From: Motacilla alba alba
Lineage: Eukaryota > Chordata > Aves > Passeriformes > Motacillidae
Length of the DNA: 64,000 nucleotides
Direction of reading: 5' to 3'
NCBI RefSeq assembly: GCF_015832195.1
Contig: NC_052027.1
Span: forward strand, 16,860,149 to 16,924,148
Positions 34,301 through 45,900 of the stretch are shown here, piece after piece. Under the pieces are notes generated by a model, which was given only the letters and a program-made list of their open reading frames with translations, was not told where the DNA came from and searched no databases. Each line of letters starts with the position of its first letter. Within the stretch, counting starts at the first letter, position 1. Made by a program: the position numbers and the translations under genes.

Positions 34301-37300
34301 GCTCGTGCAGGCGGATAGCAAAGCACCGGCTGCAGGGCTCCTGTTGTGGATTGGGAAGGCAAAGAGCGGCGCGGTGGGTGGGAGAGGCTGGTGGGCACGG
34401 GCATCAGGGCCAGAAAGGAAAGCTCTGGTCCATGGGCAACTCCAGAGAGAAATGTGATGGAAAGGCAAATCTGGGAGGATTTGGGCTCCAATGCACAAGC
34501 ACGGTGCAGCAGGAGCAGACGCAGATATCCAGGGACCTGATGTATTAGCTTTGGGTTCAGTTTTGGGCCCCTCACCACAAGAAGGACATTGAGGTGCTGG
34601 AGAGTGTCCAGAGCAGGGTGATGGAGCTGGGGGCTCAGTCTGATGTGAAGGGGTTGGGGGAACTGGGGGGTTCAGCCTGGAGAAAAGGGGGTCCAAGGAG
34701 TCCTTATTGCTCTCTACACCTCCCTGACAGCAGGGTGGAGCTGGGGGGTGGGTGATGGTGTTCAGGCTCTTCCCCCAGACAACAAATGTGTTGTGGTTTA
34801 ATCAGGACAAGAGGACAGGACAAGAGGAAATGGCCTCAGGTTTTGCCAGAGAAGGTTTAGACAGGATATTAGGAAAAATTTCTTCACTGAAAGGATTGTC
34901 AAGGATTGGAACAGGCTCTTCAGGAAAGTGGTGGAGTCAGCATCCCTGGAGGGATTTAAAAGTCATGTAGAAGTGGCACCTGGGGACATGGTTTAATGAT
35001 GGGCTTGGCAGTGCTAACAGCTGGGCTCAGTGATCTTAGAGGTCTTTTCCAATCTGAATGATTCTGTGATTTACAAGGTGTTTTTAGCTCCAGACAGGCT
35101 CTAGGCTGATCCTGCAGCCTGAACGCCGGTCAGTGGCTGGGGAGCATGAGGTGCATTCCTGGAGCATATTGGGTTTGGTTTCATCTGAAAGGAATCTGGT
35201 TGATACTGGCCAAAGCCAGACCTCTCCTGAGCTGCTCCAGAACACAATCCAAAAGTGGGGGAAGTTGTGAGATGGATTTCAGAAGTGCACCCCAGAGCCA
35301 AATTAGCGGATCAGGTACAGCCCAGCAGAACTTTGGTGAAAAGGGACTTTCCTGTCTGTGCAAGAGAGCTGCTTGGCCCCTCTCCTATGGCCCAGCAACA
35401 GAAGGACCCAAGGGAGTTACCCAAGCCCCTGAGGACTCTAAGTGGCCTCAGGTGAGCCCCCATGCACCCATCTGCTGCCCACTGGACTGGGAACTCCATT
35501 TACGGCTAGGTCAGTGCTGTGAGCTCTCTCTCAAGCTGTGCTGCAGCTCCAGCCTTCTCTCCTGGCCCGATTCAGGCTGAGGTGGGCAGCCCCACGCCAT
35601 GGATGGACCTCGGACAGGAGGTACAGGCAGCTTTGTTGCCAGCTTGTGACAAGCTGGGGTGACCCTGCTCCTGCTGCCCCTCCTTATCAGGAGTCCAGAC
35701 CTCCCCAGCACAGGTGGGAGCTCCAGCTGCTCAGGCTGCTCCTCTCCTTCCCTGGTGACGGAGCCCAGCGTGGGGCAGTGTGGAACCCTGCTGGAGGTGG
35801 GCAGAGGGATGTGCTGGGGTGGGAGATGCTCCCCGGGTGTGTGCAGCAGCAGCAGGGCCTGTGGGGTGATGGCTGGGGCAGCTCCAGGGCTGAGCTCCAA
35901 GCTGTTACCCAGCCCTCTGCCTTTGCTGGACCAGCCCATCCTTCCATTGTGTGGGACGGGGGACTCTGTCCCTGGGGGCAATGCTCACATTCCCAGCTGC
36001 CTCCAAGCACTCCAAAGCACTCCACAGGGAAAGAGGTGCTTTGACTTTAACAGCTGGACAGGACTGGCCTCCCCCAGGCTGCAGAAAGGGCAGAGCAGCA
36101 CATGCACAGACCCACACACTCACCAGCTCTAGTTCCACCAGACCACAACCCCTTCAAATTGTGCTGGCAAGAAAAATCCACATGAAGCTTGGACAATTGT
36201 GTCCATGCTTATCCCAGCTATTCTGGGCGCTGTGTGACTGACTGCAGTGTCATTCATCTTCCTTTGAAGCTTTGTGCTACCAGAAGGAAGTCCATTAAAG
36301 TGCAGCTTCACAAAGACTATACTTGGTGACATTTGAAAGCATTAACATCCCCAGTACAGGAACAAAGAACAGAATGGTCTTTGTATGGATATGGATAAAT
36401 AAGGAAATGGAAAACCTACATTAAAACGAGGGCATGATTTGAGCAACAACCTCCTCTGAACACTGAACTCCTGTTTCCCAAGTCTTAAAACATAAAATGA
36501 GCAAAATTGTTCATCATATTCATCTGGTATCTGAGGGGCAACCCCAGCCTCATCCTCCTTCCAGCAGCCCCCCTCTCCCTGAGGCAGGTCACTGCTGCAG
36601 AGGGCAGTGCATTCCCTAGCTTCTCTCCTTCCCTTTTACAAACACTTCCCTCAGCCCATCTTACTGTTTTTTCTATCTACAAAGCACAGCTCCAGCTCTT
36701 TACATAAACATGTTTCACTGAAAAGGGCCTGAGTCACTGCTGTATCAGTATTAATATGAATAAATATTGGAAATCAAAGACTATCTACTTGCTTTACATT
36801 GGAAAAGGGTGGAAAAAAGAATCTCTTGCTCCAGAACCTCTCAGATGTCTGACGCAGCCTCCTGCATACCAACCTGTGTGACTGACAGAGCTCAGAGATC
36901 AACACTCCCTTGGGCAGAAGTGCCTCCAACCCTCTAAATGGTGGATTTAACCTCCCCTTTGGTTCCACTCACAGTCCAAGGCTCCTGTTGCCTGTTCCTT
37001 TTACATTAAATAATCCCTTTAACCCCCTTGTTCTGCCTTTTCTCCCTGGGCTTTTTGTACACCCAGTTCCATTCACCCCACCCTTAGTGCTGGTTATGGG
37101 TCACCCCAGTCCTCCTCCTGGGTGTAACATCTGCACACCAAGCAACTGCCCACAGGACTCACTCTGCAAGTTGTTCCAATCCTCTTATTAGGACCTTCCA
37201 GAAATAAAAATAAACTGTAACTCGAGCCTTACCCATCACCACAGGATGGCACACAAGGCAATGTGCTGAACACAGCCACAGCAGAAACTGCGTGGTGAGT

Positions 37301-39764
37301 AATCTCTGAAAAAAAAGCAAAAGAGCTGTAAGATGCAAAGGTAGCTGCAATTCAGCCAGGGCTTTGGGTCACCATCCTTTAAAAAATATTAAAGACATCA
37401 ATACCACTGCACCAAGGACAAATAGTTGGGGTTTCTGCATCACCCACTACGCTGCTGTTTTCCCAAGAGAACACGAGGTTTTCTGGTTTGGTGCTTCTTT
37501 GTAAAGCTTTTAGCTTCTCGCTCTATTTGTCTGTTCCAGTTTGTGAATAACTTCGTTCCAGTCACCTCAACCCAGCCCCAGAGGAGGGCTCCATGCCCCC
37601 AACCCTGGACACCCCCTGCAGATGCACAGCACGGGTGGATGCCATGCCTCTGGAGAGATGTATGTACAGTCTACACACACATCTCCAAGGGAATACACTC
37701 GCTGAGCTGCATTCACTCACTCTGGGTTACCTCAGGGAAGTGGAATTTCCAGGAATTAAGTCAGTATCTATCCAGGGGACACCTTGATTTTCCATGGGCT
37801 GGCACTAGAATACTTGCTACAGTTCAGGTGTTCCTAAGCCACACACAGCACATCCCCAGAAATCCCGCCCTTGTGGGAATAACACTGTGTTGCTCTGACC
37901 TCTCACGACACAAACAGTATTCCTGATTTCCCATAAACATTTACTATGATCATCAAAATAGTAGAAGCAAGCACACCAAGTATTTCTATGATTAATGCAA
38001 ATAATGGGAGGTATATCCACCACCACAGACAGAAAAAGGATTTCTCCTGATTGGAGACGGATACATCCTGCAAGTAGATATTTTTAATTACTTTTTTTCT
38101 CATTTTCACAGCAGTCTGTTCCTGCTCCTCTTCTGTTCCCGACTTAAGCCCTGGCAATGGGCCTGCAAGGAAAGTGTTGTGTTGCTTCTCCTTTCAGACA
38201 GGCACATCACAGATCAGAAGCAAGCAAGCACACGACTAAGCCAAGGAACATGCATTATTTAGTGTGGTCCATCTGTCCAAGGGAAGCTGCTCTTACATTT
38301 ATCTGGTTTATTATCTTCTAATTAATCACGTATTATCGGTCGTTAACTTGCTTTCACTAAGATGCATGTACCCACTTAGCAAATTAATAAAATCAGCTAA
38401 TGAGTTCCCACATTTGGCAGCTGTGAAGGCTCCCTCTGGGTGTCTTGGGAATGATGCTCTGTGGGTGCTCATTTTTGGCACACCCAGGTGTCAGACACAC
38501 CCAGGTGCAGGACAGCCTGAGCTGCAGCTACCAACCTGCACCCAGATTCCCCTCTTCCCTCCCTGAAAATGATGTCCCATCACAGTCATACTTCTTCCCT
38601 CTTTGTGCACGGATAATTTCAGACTTGACAGCACCAGCTTGTTATGCCACCACTATTTCTCCCTGTGTGGGAGTTCATCCCCAGGAGCCCATCACCTTCC
38701 TCACCCATCCCTTACATGCCTGGGGCTCCCAGGAAGACTGAAGGCCCTCACCCCCCGTGTACTCACCAGCACCATGCACACCTCCAGCACCCCTGGGTGC
38801 AGGGGCCACAATACTGCAAATGAGTCCACCACACTCCTCTGGCACTGCCTGTGCCAGAGATAAGGAAAAACAACTTGGAATGGTCTTCTGCTGCCTTTGG
38901 AAGCTGTCAGCTCTTGCAGGTAGCTCTTCACCTCCAAATCCTGCTGTCTTCAGCTCCCACATCTCCTGCTTTCCCTTCTTTGGGAGTATTTGAAAGCAGT
39001 GTCAGGCCCTGCTCTCTGCCACTCGAACAGGAAGGTGGTGGTGGGCACCAGCTCCCAGTGAGCATGAGATCTGCTCCCACCAGCCACAGCCATTGGCATC
39101 ATCCTTACCCCTGCAGGCCACACTCACTCCTGTTCCCCTGCTCTGCTCACACACTCAACTTTCCTGTGCTTTGGTCAAACTGCCCCTGCTACAAATTCCT
39201 GCCCAGGAGCTGCCTCCATACCTCCCCACGGCAGGCCAGCAGCACCTCCTTGGCTCTTCCTCTGTTCCCCTGACACCCTGGGCCAGCATGGTTATATGCC
39301 CACGAGGGTCCCCACACAACACTGCCACCAGATCCAGCCCACCGCACGTGGAATGCTCTGCCCTGGCTGGGACGCCCAGACAGCACCCAGCACTAATGAG
39401 GTCACCTCCAGCCATTAGCTCCTGCTAGTAACTGAACCTCACTGACCTCCTCAGTCACCAGGATGAATCCTACAGAGATCACTCCTGCTCCTGAATTCCT
39501 CCCAGGCCTTGGGGCCATCTCCTGCTCCCAGCTCCCACCCTGACCCAGGAGTACATGGCAACAGGGGAATCTGTCCCTGAGATGACAGGGAACACGCTGC
39601 AGGACAGTGGCACCACTGGCAGGGGCTCCAAGCTACCAAACCTGTTCCAGTCCCACTGGCACAGCAGCAACTCCCAGTGACCTCATCAGCAGAGAGCAAA
39701 ACACAACAGGAACCTTTCAAAGCACTATGCCTTTAAAACACACTATTTTAGCCACAAGACAAGC
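34301..39764. other. Intergenic region between the semaphorin and RBM6
   Basis: Apart from a long CR1 fragment at 34.5-35.1 kb, no exon or RNA gene is recognisable. The right two thirds (about 36.2-38.4 kb) are AT-richer. A minus-strand frame of 84 codons at 38157-37903 includes a hydrophobic stretch, but it has no splice context or recognised family. In mammals RBM5 lies directly downstream of RBM6; none of its conserved exons (RRM, OCRE, C2H2, G-patch) was found here. Confidence 0.6.
34545..35071 (+). mobile_element. CR1 LINE fragment (sense orientation, about 530 bp)
   Basis: The copy reads through the CR1 3' region in sense orientation: 'ggttcagcctggagaaaagg', 'ggagctggggggtgg', 'ttagacaggatattaggaaa' and 'atttcttcactgaaagg'. 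It ends with 'gaggtcttttccaatctgaa' and 'tgattctgtgat', the terminal octamer region. It is the longest CR1 copy in the window. Its coding part (reverse transcriptase) is absent through 5' truncation. Confidence 0.93.
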
Positions 39765-39930
39765 ACTGACAAATTTTCAGTTTTATTAAAAAATTCTAGC
39801 AGCAAAACCTGTAACAATTCAAAAAAACAACCAGAAAAAAAAAAAAAAAAAGAAGACAACCAAACCTTCAAAAGAACATGACACAGAGAGAAGGAGATGG
39901 AGAGAGACAGAGCTGGGGTTGCTCCACCGT
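39765..39930 (-). other. RBM6: RBM6 3' untranslated region (probable)
   Basis: The RBM6 stop is at 39933-39931. A minus-strand AATAAA (TTTATT at 39782-39787) lies 144 bases downstream, which would give a very short 3' UTR of about 165 bases. An 18-base A-run on the plus strand (39835-39852), that is poly(U) in the transcript, lies within it. No other transcript evidence is available. Confidence 0.6.
39782..39787 (-). promoter_or_regulatory. RBM6: Poly(A) signal of RBM6
   Basis: TTTATT on the plus strand is AATAAA on the minus strand. It is the first canonical hexamer after the RBM6 stop codon and is followed by GT-containing sequence. Confidence 0.6.
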
Positions 39931-42900
39931 TCACTCAAGTTCCTTATAGCGGGCGAACATGACCCTCCGGACGGCGTCGCGGTAGGTCTCGTTGGACTGC
40001 CTCTTGGGGGGCTTCCCCGGGGCCCCCAGCCCAGGGCCCTTCCTTCTGTTTTCTGCCTGCAAACAGACACAGCTTGTGTTAGTGATTTCTCCTCCCATAA
40101 ATAAAAAGCTTCCCTGGGCTGCTTCAGGAGTGCCGACTGCTCCCGTGTGGATCTGCGAGCAGAGGAAGAGCAAGCGCTCCGTGTTCCTCCAAAAGCTCTT
40201 TGGGAAAACTACAGACCCTTTGTGGGCAACAAAGGCAGCCAGCAAATGCTCAGTGGGAATCAAACCCCAGGGATCAGCTGTGGAGGAGCAGACAGAAGAG
40301 TGGGCAGCCAAGGGTGGGCAGCCAAGAGGCAGCGCCGGCAGCCCCGGGCGAGGCAGGATTGAACGCGAGCAAAGGAAGGCACTGGCGAGCGCTGGGCTCC
40401 TGGGGAGCTGCTTGCAGTTTGACTGCATTGGCACGAGCTCAGCTGCTCTCTCTAACAGAGCTCCCATGGGCACTGCTACCTCGCTTGGAATTTCAACCAG
40501 TTTTGAAGGACTGGCTTCTGCAGCCAGCACCTGCATTATTCAGCATTACCTGCCTGGAGTTAGCCCAGGAGAGCAGGCCCGAGGCTGCAAGTTTCTCTGG
40601 CTTTTCAGTCCAACCTACCTGAATACCAGAGACCTCACCAGCTGGGCCAAAGAGTTGTGTGGGGCTGGCATGGTCACATGGCTTTGCCCAGCATGACTTG
40701 GAAGTGAAAGGCAAGCACATCTCTTCTGGCCTTTCTATGAACTGCAGGAGGGCTGTGCTTAGCTGTCAGCTCCCCATCCAGACGGGGAGCCCTGACGGTG
40801 CTCACACCTCCCAGAGTGTGGCGCTGGAGCTGGCTCTGGGCAGAGGGCACAGGGACCTCACCACGAGGACTGAGCAGCAGCTGGGGCCAGTTCCTGCTGT
40901 CTGCACTGAAGAGGGACTCTTGCCTCATGTATGTGGGCTCAAGCAAACATGCGTCACGAAACCTCAAATATTTGCTTTAATGATCTACTTGACTGCAGGC
41001 TGAAAATCACCCCGTGAACCCTGCTCCAAGCTGCCTGTCCCCCAGCAGAGAGCTGTGGACACCACAGCACCTGCCAGCCATGAACCTGCCACCAGAGCAC
41101 GGCGTTGCTCGTGTGGCTTTGGACAAGGCAGAGCACACCCTGCCCCAGGCTGCCTTTCTGATAAACCCTCTGCAGTAAATTAAGGTCCACTGAGAGACCA
41201 GCCTGTCGCAGAAGGCAGGATCTACCTGACCCTGCCTGTCCCTGACATCCTTTGCCCATGGGCCTCTGCTCCTTGTCAGGTGCTATATCTTGGTATTATC
41301 TTCTGGTGTCCAGAGTCTGCAATGGCAGCAAGAGCCTCGCAAGTGCTAAGCAGTGCAGACAAAGAGCATCTTGGGCCCTGTGGCCTCGGCTATGCTCATA
41401 CCTCCCCAGGGGAAGTTCACCTTTTTCCCCAGCTCACATTGCTGCAGAGAACCGAGCTGGTGACCAGTTCAAACCCCAGCCTGGCTTTGAGCAGGTACTA
41501 ATGAGATGCTCACACCCTTCCTGCTCACTGTTACTCTATTTTCAACACTTCTGGATCCATATAAATTCTAACCTTGTTCTACAGCCAACATACTTGCAGC
41601 CCCTCCCAGCCTGCAAAGTTCATCAGTGCACACATATTATTTCATCAAGCAGGTGCTGAGATTTGCAGCCTGACTCCCTCCAGCTGTCCTGGGAAACATT
41701 ATGGGTTGCAGGACAGTGGTGTGCTCTGAAAGGCAGGGAAGACTCACCTCCACTGGTGATGCTGTGCCCTGCTGGTTGTGGCCAAAGCCCTTCTTCCACC
41801 CTGGAGACTGAACCATTCGGTTCCCTTTGTTGTTATTGTCGAGCCTTGGGTCATAGTCACTGCAAAAGAACCAGAATCAATTGTCCAGTCTTGCAATGCT
41901 TCAAATACACGCCAGGGATTTTTAGTTCTGCTAATAGAACCTTCATTGACATTTCAGTCTCTCATGAGGGATATCCAAGTTTCTTGCCAGAAGCACACCG
42001 CCTAAGGAAACCACCACGGTGGATTCTGAGTGCAGGGCTCACACACCTCTGACTGCACAATTTCTTGTCCCACCTCAGGGGGAAATACACCAGGGCACAG
42101 GAAATGAGCTCAGACTCCAAAATATTTACAGTGTAAGCAAGCCAGGAGCCTTCTGTGCTTGTATTTCTTAATTAAAGTCTTAGCAATAGCATGAAAGCAA
42201 AGTCTAATCCCTGCTGCTCTGTTAGATTTTTTCTTTCTCCCAGTGCTGTGGTCATGGAGCTCAACAGATGCAGTGTTGATTCGGACACTCTTTCTCCCAC
42301 CTCATTATTCATCCAAGACTATTATCCAAAAGCCACAGTTTTGAAAACCTCTCAGCATAAAAGACTCTTCCTTCAGACAATTTCTACTTTCTGGCTGCTG
42401 GTGACTCTGCACACAAACTGTTTTCGTTTATCTACAGCTATTCCAGGAAAACAGAGGGAAGAGAAGATGTGGATGTTTAAACTGCAAGACACAGAGGACA
42501 GGTCTCCTTCTGAGGTGCCGTGCCAGAAGAAACAGGCACATAACCAGTTCCATCTTCAACACATGCCTGGCCGCTCCCCAGCCCACTGAACACGCGAGCT
42601 CACAGCAGGCAGGCCTGTCGGGAGCTTCACACAGCACGCACTTTCTTCCTCCACCTACTCCCAACGAGATGGAAACAGCTCCCAGCGTTCCTCTGAGTCA
42701 GGGAACAGATGAAACACAGCTTTGCTCTTTCTTTCAATGGCTACATGCCAGGACAGGAGGGCAGCAAGTGCCTTAAGGACGAGGTGGATGGCAACAGGCT
42801 GCATTCTGCTCTCTGTGTCCAGCCAGACACACTCAGACCCCCATCTCACCCTCCAGCACCAGGCAGCTTTTCTCTGCCCTGCCCCAAACCAGTTTCCACT

Positions 42901-45900
42901 CCAGCCCTTTTCTGACCTCTACAAGACGCCCTGCCGCACAAAAGGCTCCCGCTTTGAGGAGCTCTGTCTCAGTCTGTCTGGCTGTTACTCTGCAGATCTA
43001 CCCCACTGGACAATTCCCAGCCTTGGTCTGCCAGCAGCACACATCCCATCCTGGCATCAGCATCCCCAAAGAGATGTAACCCATAACAGCCATTACCTCT
43101 CTGAGTCCCGGTCGTATCTGAGTCGTTTCCTCTCTGGTGAATCCATCTGCTGGAATTTCTCTCTCCGGTCATTTCCTTTGTCTTTATGCCTCCCCTTCAG
43201 AACAGAAAGGGCAAAGTAAGTACGGGAACTATGACGGATTCAACGCTGTAGGAGACTGCTCTGCATCCAGGTCTCATCCTCAGCTGGCTGGAAGGCTGTC
43301 CTGGGGACTCACAAACACTGAGTGCTCACATCCCACAATACACTTGCTCTGTTCAGAGCCATCTGTTGGGCTGACCCAGACCTGTTGTTGCAACCTTGCA
43401 GCTACTGCACCAGGAGCAGCTCTGTGACCTTCCCAGCAATGGACAGGTACAGCTCTCCTGTCCCTGGCCAGGCAGCAGCAGCCCATACACCTCATCAGTT
43501 TTAGATGGAAATCTGTGTCCCACTTAATCCAGAGCTCAGTGCTGGCTTGCAGGACAACAAAACCACACTCAGACCGTTCTGTGAGGAGCGAGATCTGCTC
43601 TTAGAAGTCACAGAACTACCTACAGGTTCCCTGTGCAGAGCAAGCCCACAGTTCACTTTTGGGAGGCATCTGATGCCTGGTGCCCAAGTGGATGCCTGCT
43701 GACACCTGGAACACAAGTGGAGGGTCCTCCTGGGACCACCACCCCCCAGTGCAGAAGCACAAGCAGCTGCTTGCCCACCACCACAGACGCACCTCACGCT
43801 CTCTCTTCTCCAAATACGCCAGTTCCTGCTCGGATCGTTTAATCTTCATATGAATCTCTAGGTTTTGCTGGAAGGAGGAAGACAGAAGGCAGTGTCAAGC
43901 AGAGAACACAAGCTGTCAGGGTCATCTGCTCCACCCATAAGGAGCACAGGTAAAGCAGCATGCTCTTGTACCTGCACTGTACCAGGCACAGCAGCCTCTC
44001 TTGCAGCCCAGACCACCTGCTCCCCCACAGAGGCCTGGAGCCCTTCCTCCCTGCAGTAAGGAAGGCAAGCAGTCCTATTTTAACCCATGTGCAACTTGGC
44101 TCTCCTAAAAGCAAGAGCTCAAAGGCAGCACAGAACATGGGGATGCACGTGCCAAGTTCCTATGGCTCTCACACTCGTGTGTGCCAGCACCCCACTCTCC
44201 CCAAGCCTTAGCTATGTCACTACAGCTTACAAAGTCACACCTTGATGCTATAGCAGGAACAAGCAGTTCACACAATGGTTTGAACAGAGCTTTGGGGGAA
44301 CTTTGCCTGCTACTGTGTCAATTTCAGCACAGCTCTTCCCACCCAACCACTGCATTTTCCGTGCAGCTCACAAAGCCATTGAGCCAACAGCAGCCCCCAG
44401 CTTCCCCATACCTTGTGCAGGTTGGAAAGCTGCTGGTGCTTGATGAGCACTTCCTTGTTGGGAAACTGCCTCCTGCACAGCAGGCAGGCCAGCTTGTTCC
44501 AGTCAGTCAGTTTGTCATCGCTGGCCTTGGCCTTCCGCGGCTGCTCCTCGCGCGGGGCCGGTGGGTGCGGGGGAGGCGGCAGCCACTGAGCCTGGGACTG
44601 CTCCTCCTCTTCCTCCTCCTCTTCATTGTCGCTGTCTCCTCCATACTCTCCCAGCAGTCCTATCAGAGGGTTCACCACCTTGGGCTGAGGGAAATGGAGA
44701 AAAGTGTGACAATTTGTAGCATCAAGCCTGCCAGGCCAGCGGGGCTTTGCTTCCCCAGCCCATCTCCCCGTGACTCCCATCTCTGTTCCAGTCCAAGAGG
44801 CAGAGAGTTGCTTCCCAGCAGCACAGGCAGGGAACAGAGAGGAACTGTCTGGCTTCTGTCCCTCCACACCACGGGGTGGAAGCCCTTCTGCTCTCTAGAC
44901 AGGCTGTGCTTTGGTGCCAGGCTTTTCCAACTTGCCACACACCTGAGAGCACAAGAAGCCAACCGAGGCAGTGGCAGTTTGGCAGCAAGCTGCTGTCACT
45001 CACTTCCTCTAGAAATAGAGATCAGTGAGATTTGGCCTTCTTCAGCCTGGAGGTGGCTGGAAGAGTTTTCTGCCTTAGGACTGGCTGAGTGAGATCCTGC
45101 TCATATGCAGGTAACAAATGTCCCCATGCTAGAAGCCCACAAACAAGGTCAGACTTAAAAAACAAACTGCCTTCCATCCCCAGCACTCCCTCCTCTGGCA
45201 TGAGAAACATCTCTGGCACCTCTGGCACTCACACTTGCAGCCAGGCTGTGCTGAGCCTCCCTAGAACTGTATCCAGGCTCACACAGGTCAAAATACAATC
45301 CCATGGAGATACTTACTGGGGCTGCACTCTCTTCCTTTTTCACAGAAGGAGGTAAAGGCTTTTTAAAGACATCTTCTGCAGAGAACTTCTCCTCTCCAGT
45401 CTCAGTCTGAAACAGTCAGGATCAGGTGTTGAGACTGCCATAGCATGGACTCAGAGCACACAGTAGCCAAGCACTCATTCAAATAGGCCTCCAAGGAAAC
45501 CAGGTGGTTGGCAGAAATGAGTTGTGGTTCTGGTGGGAAATGTTCCCATCCTGGGGAATCCAGAGCTCCCCTGGAGCCACACTCATGATTTCAGAGACAG
45601 CTGCAGCAGCTCACCATGCTGTCTCAGCCCACCCCACTCTCATTCTCTGCTACACTGTGATGCTGACAGTGGTCCCAGTCATGCCTCGTATCAGTCAGGG
45701 AGCTGGGGCAGGGCCAGGTCACACTTGAACACCTCTGTGTGTGCACAAATGACATGCAGACCATGTGCAAAGCCACCCCCACTGCCAGACAACACTGATT
45801 TTCTCTGCTGTGACTGTGGCACAACATATTGCCAGGCTCAGCCAGCCGTGGCAGGGTTTCCAGGATCTTCTTTATCCTGGACAGAGGGCACCAGAGACTG

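Noticed and set aside
37903..38157. Minus-strand frame of 84 codons with a strongly hydrophobic segment, resembling a small membrane protein
   Set aside because: I do not recognise a family. The sequence is AT-rich, has no evident promoter, poly(A) signal or neighbouring exons, and random AT-rich DNA readily yields hydrophobic frames.
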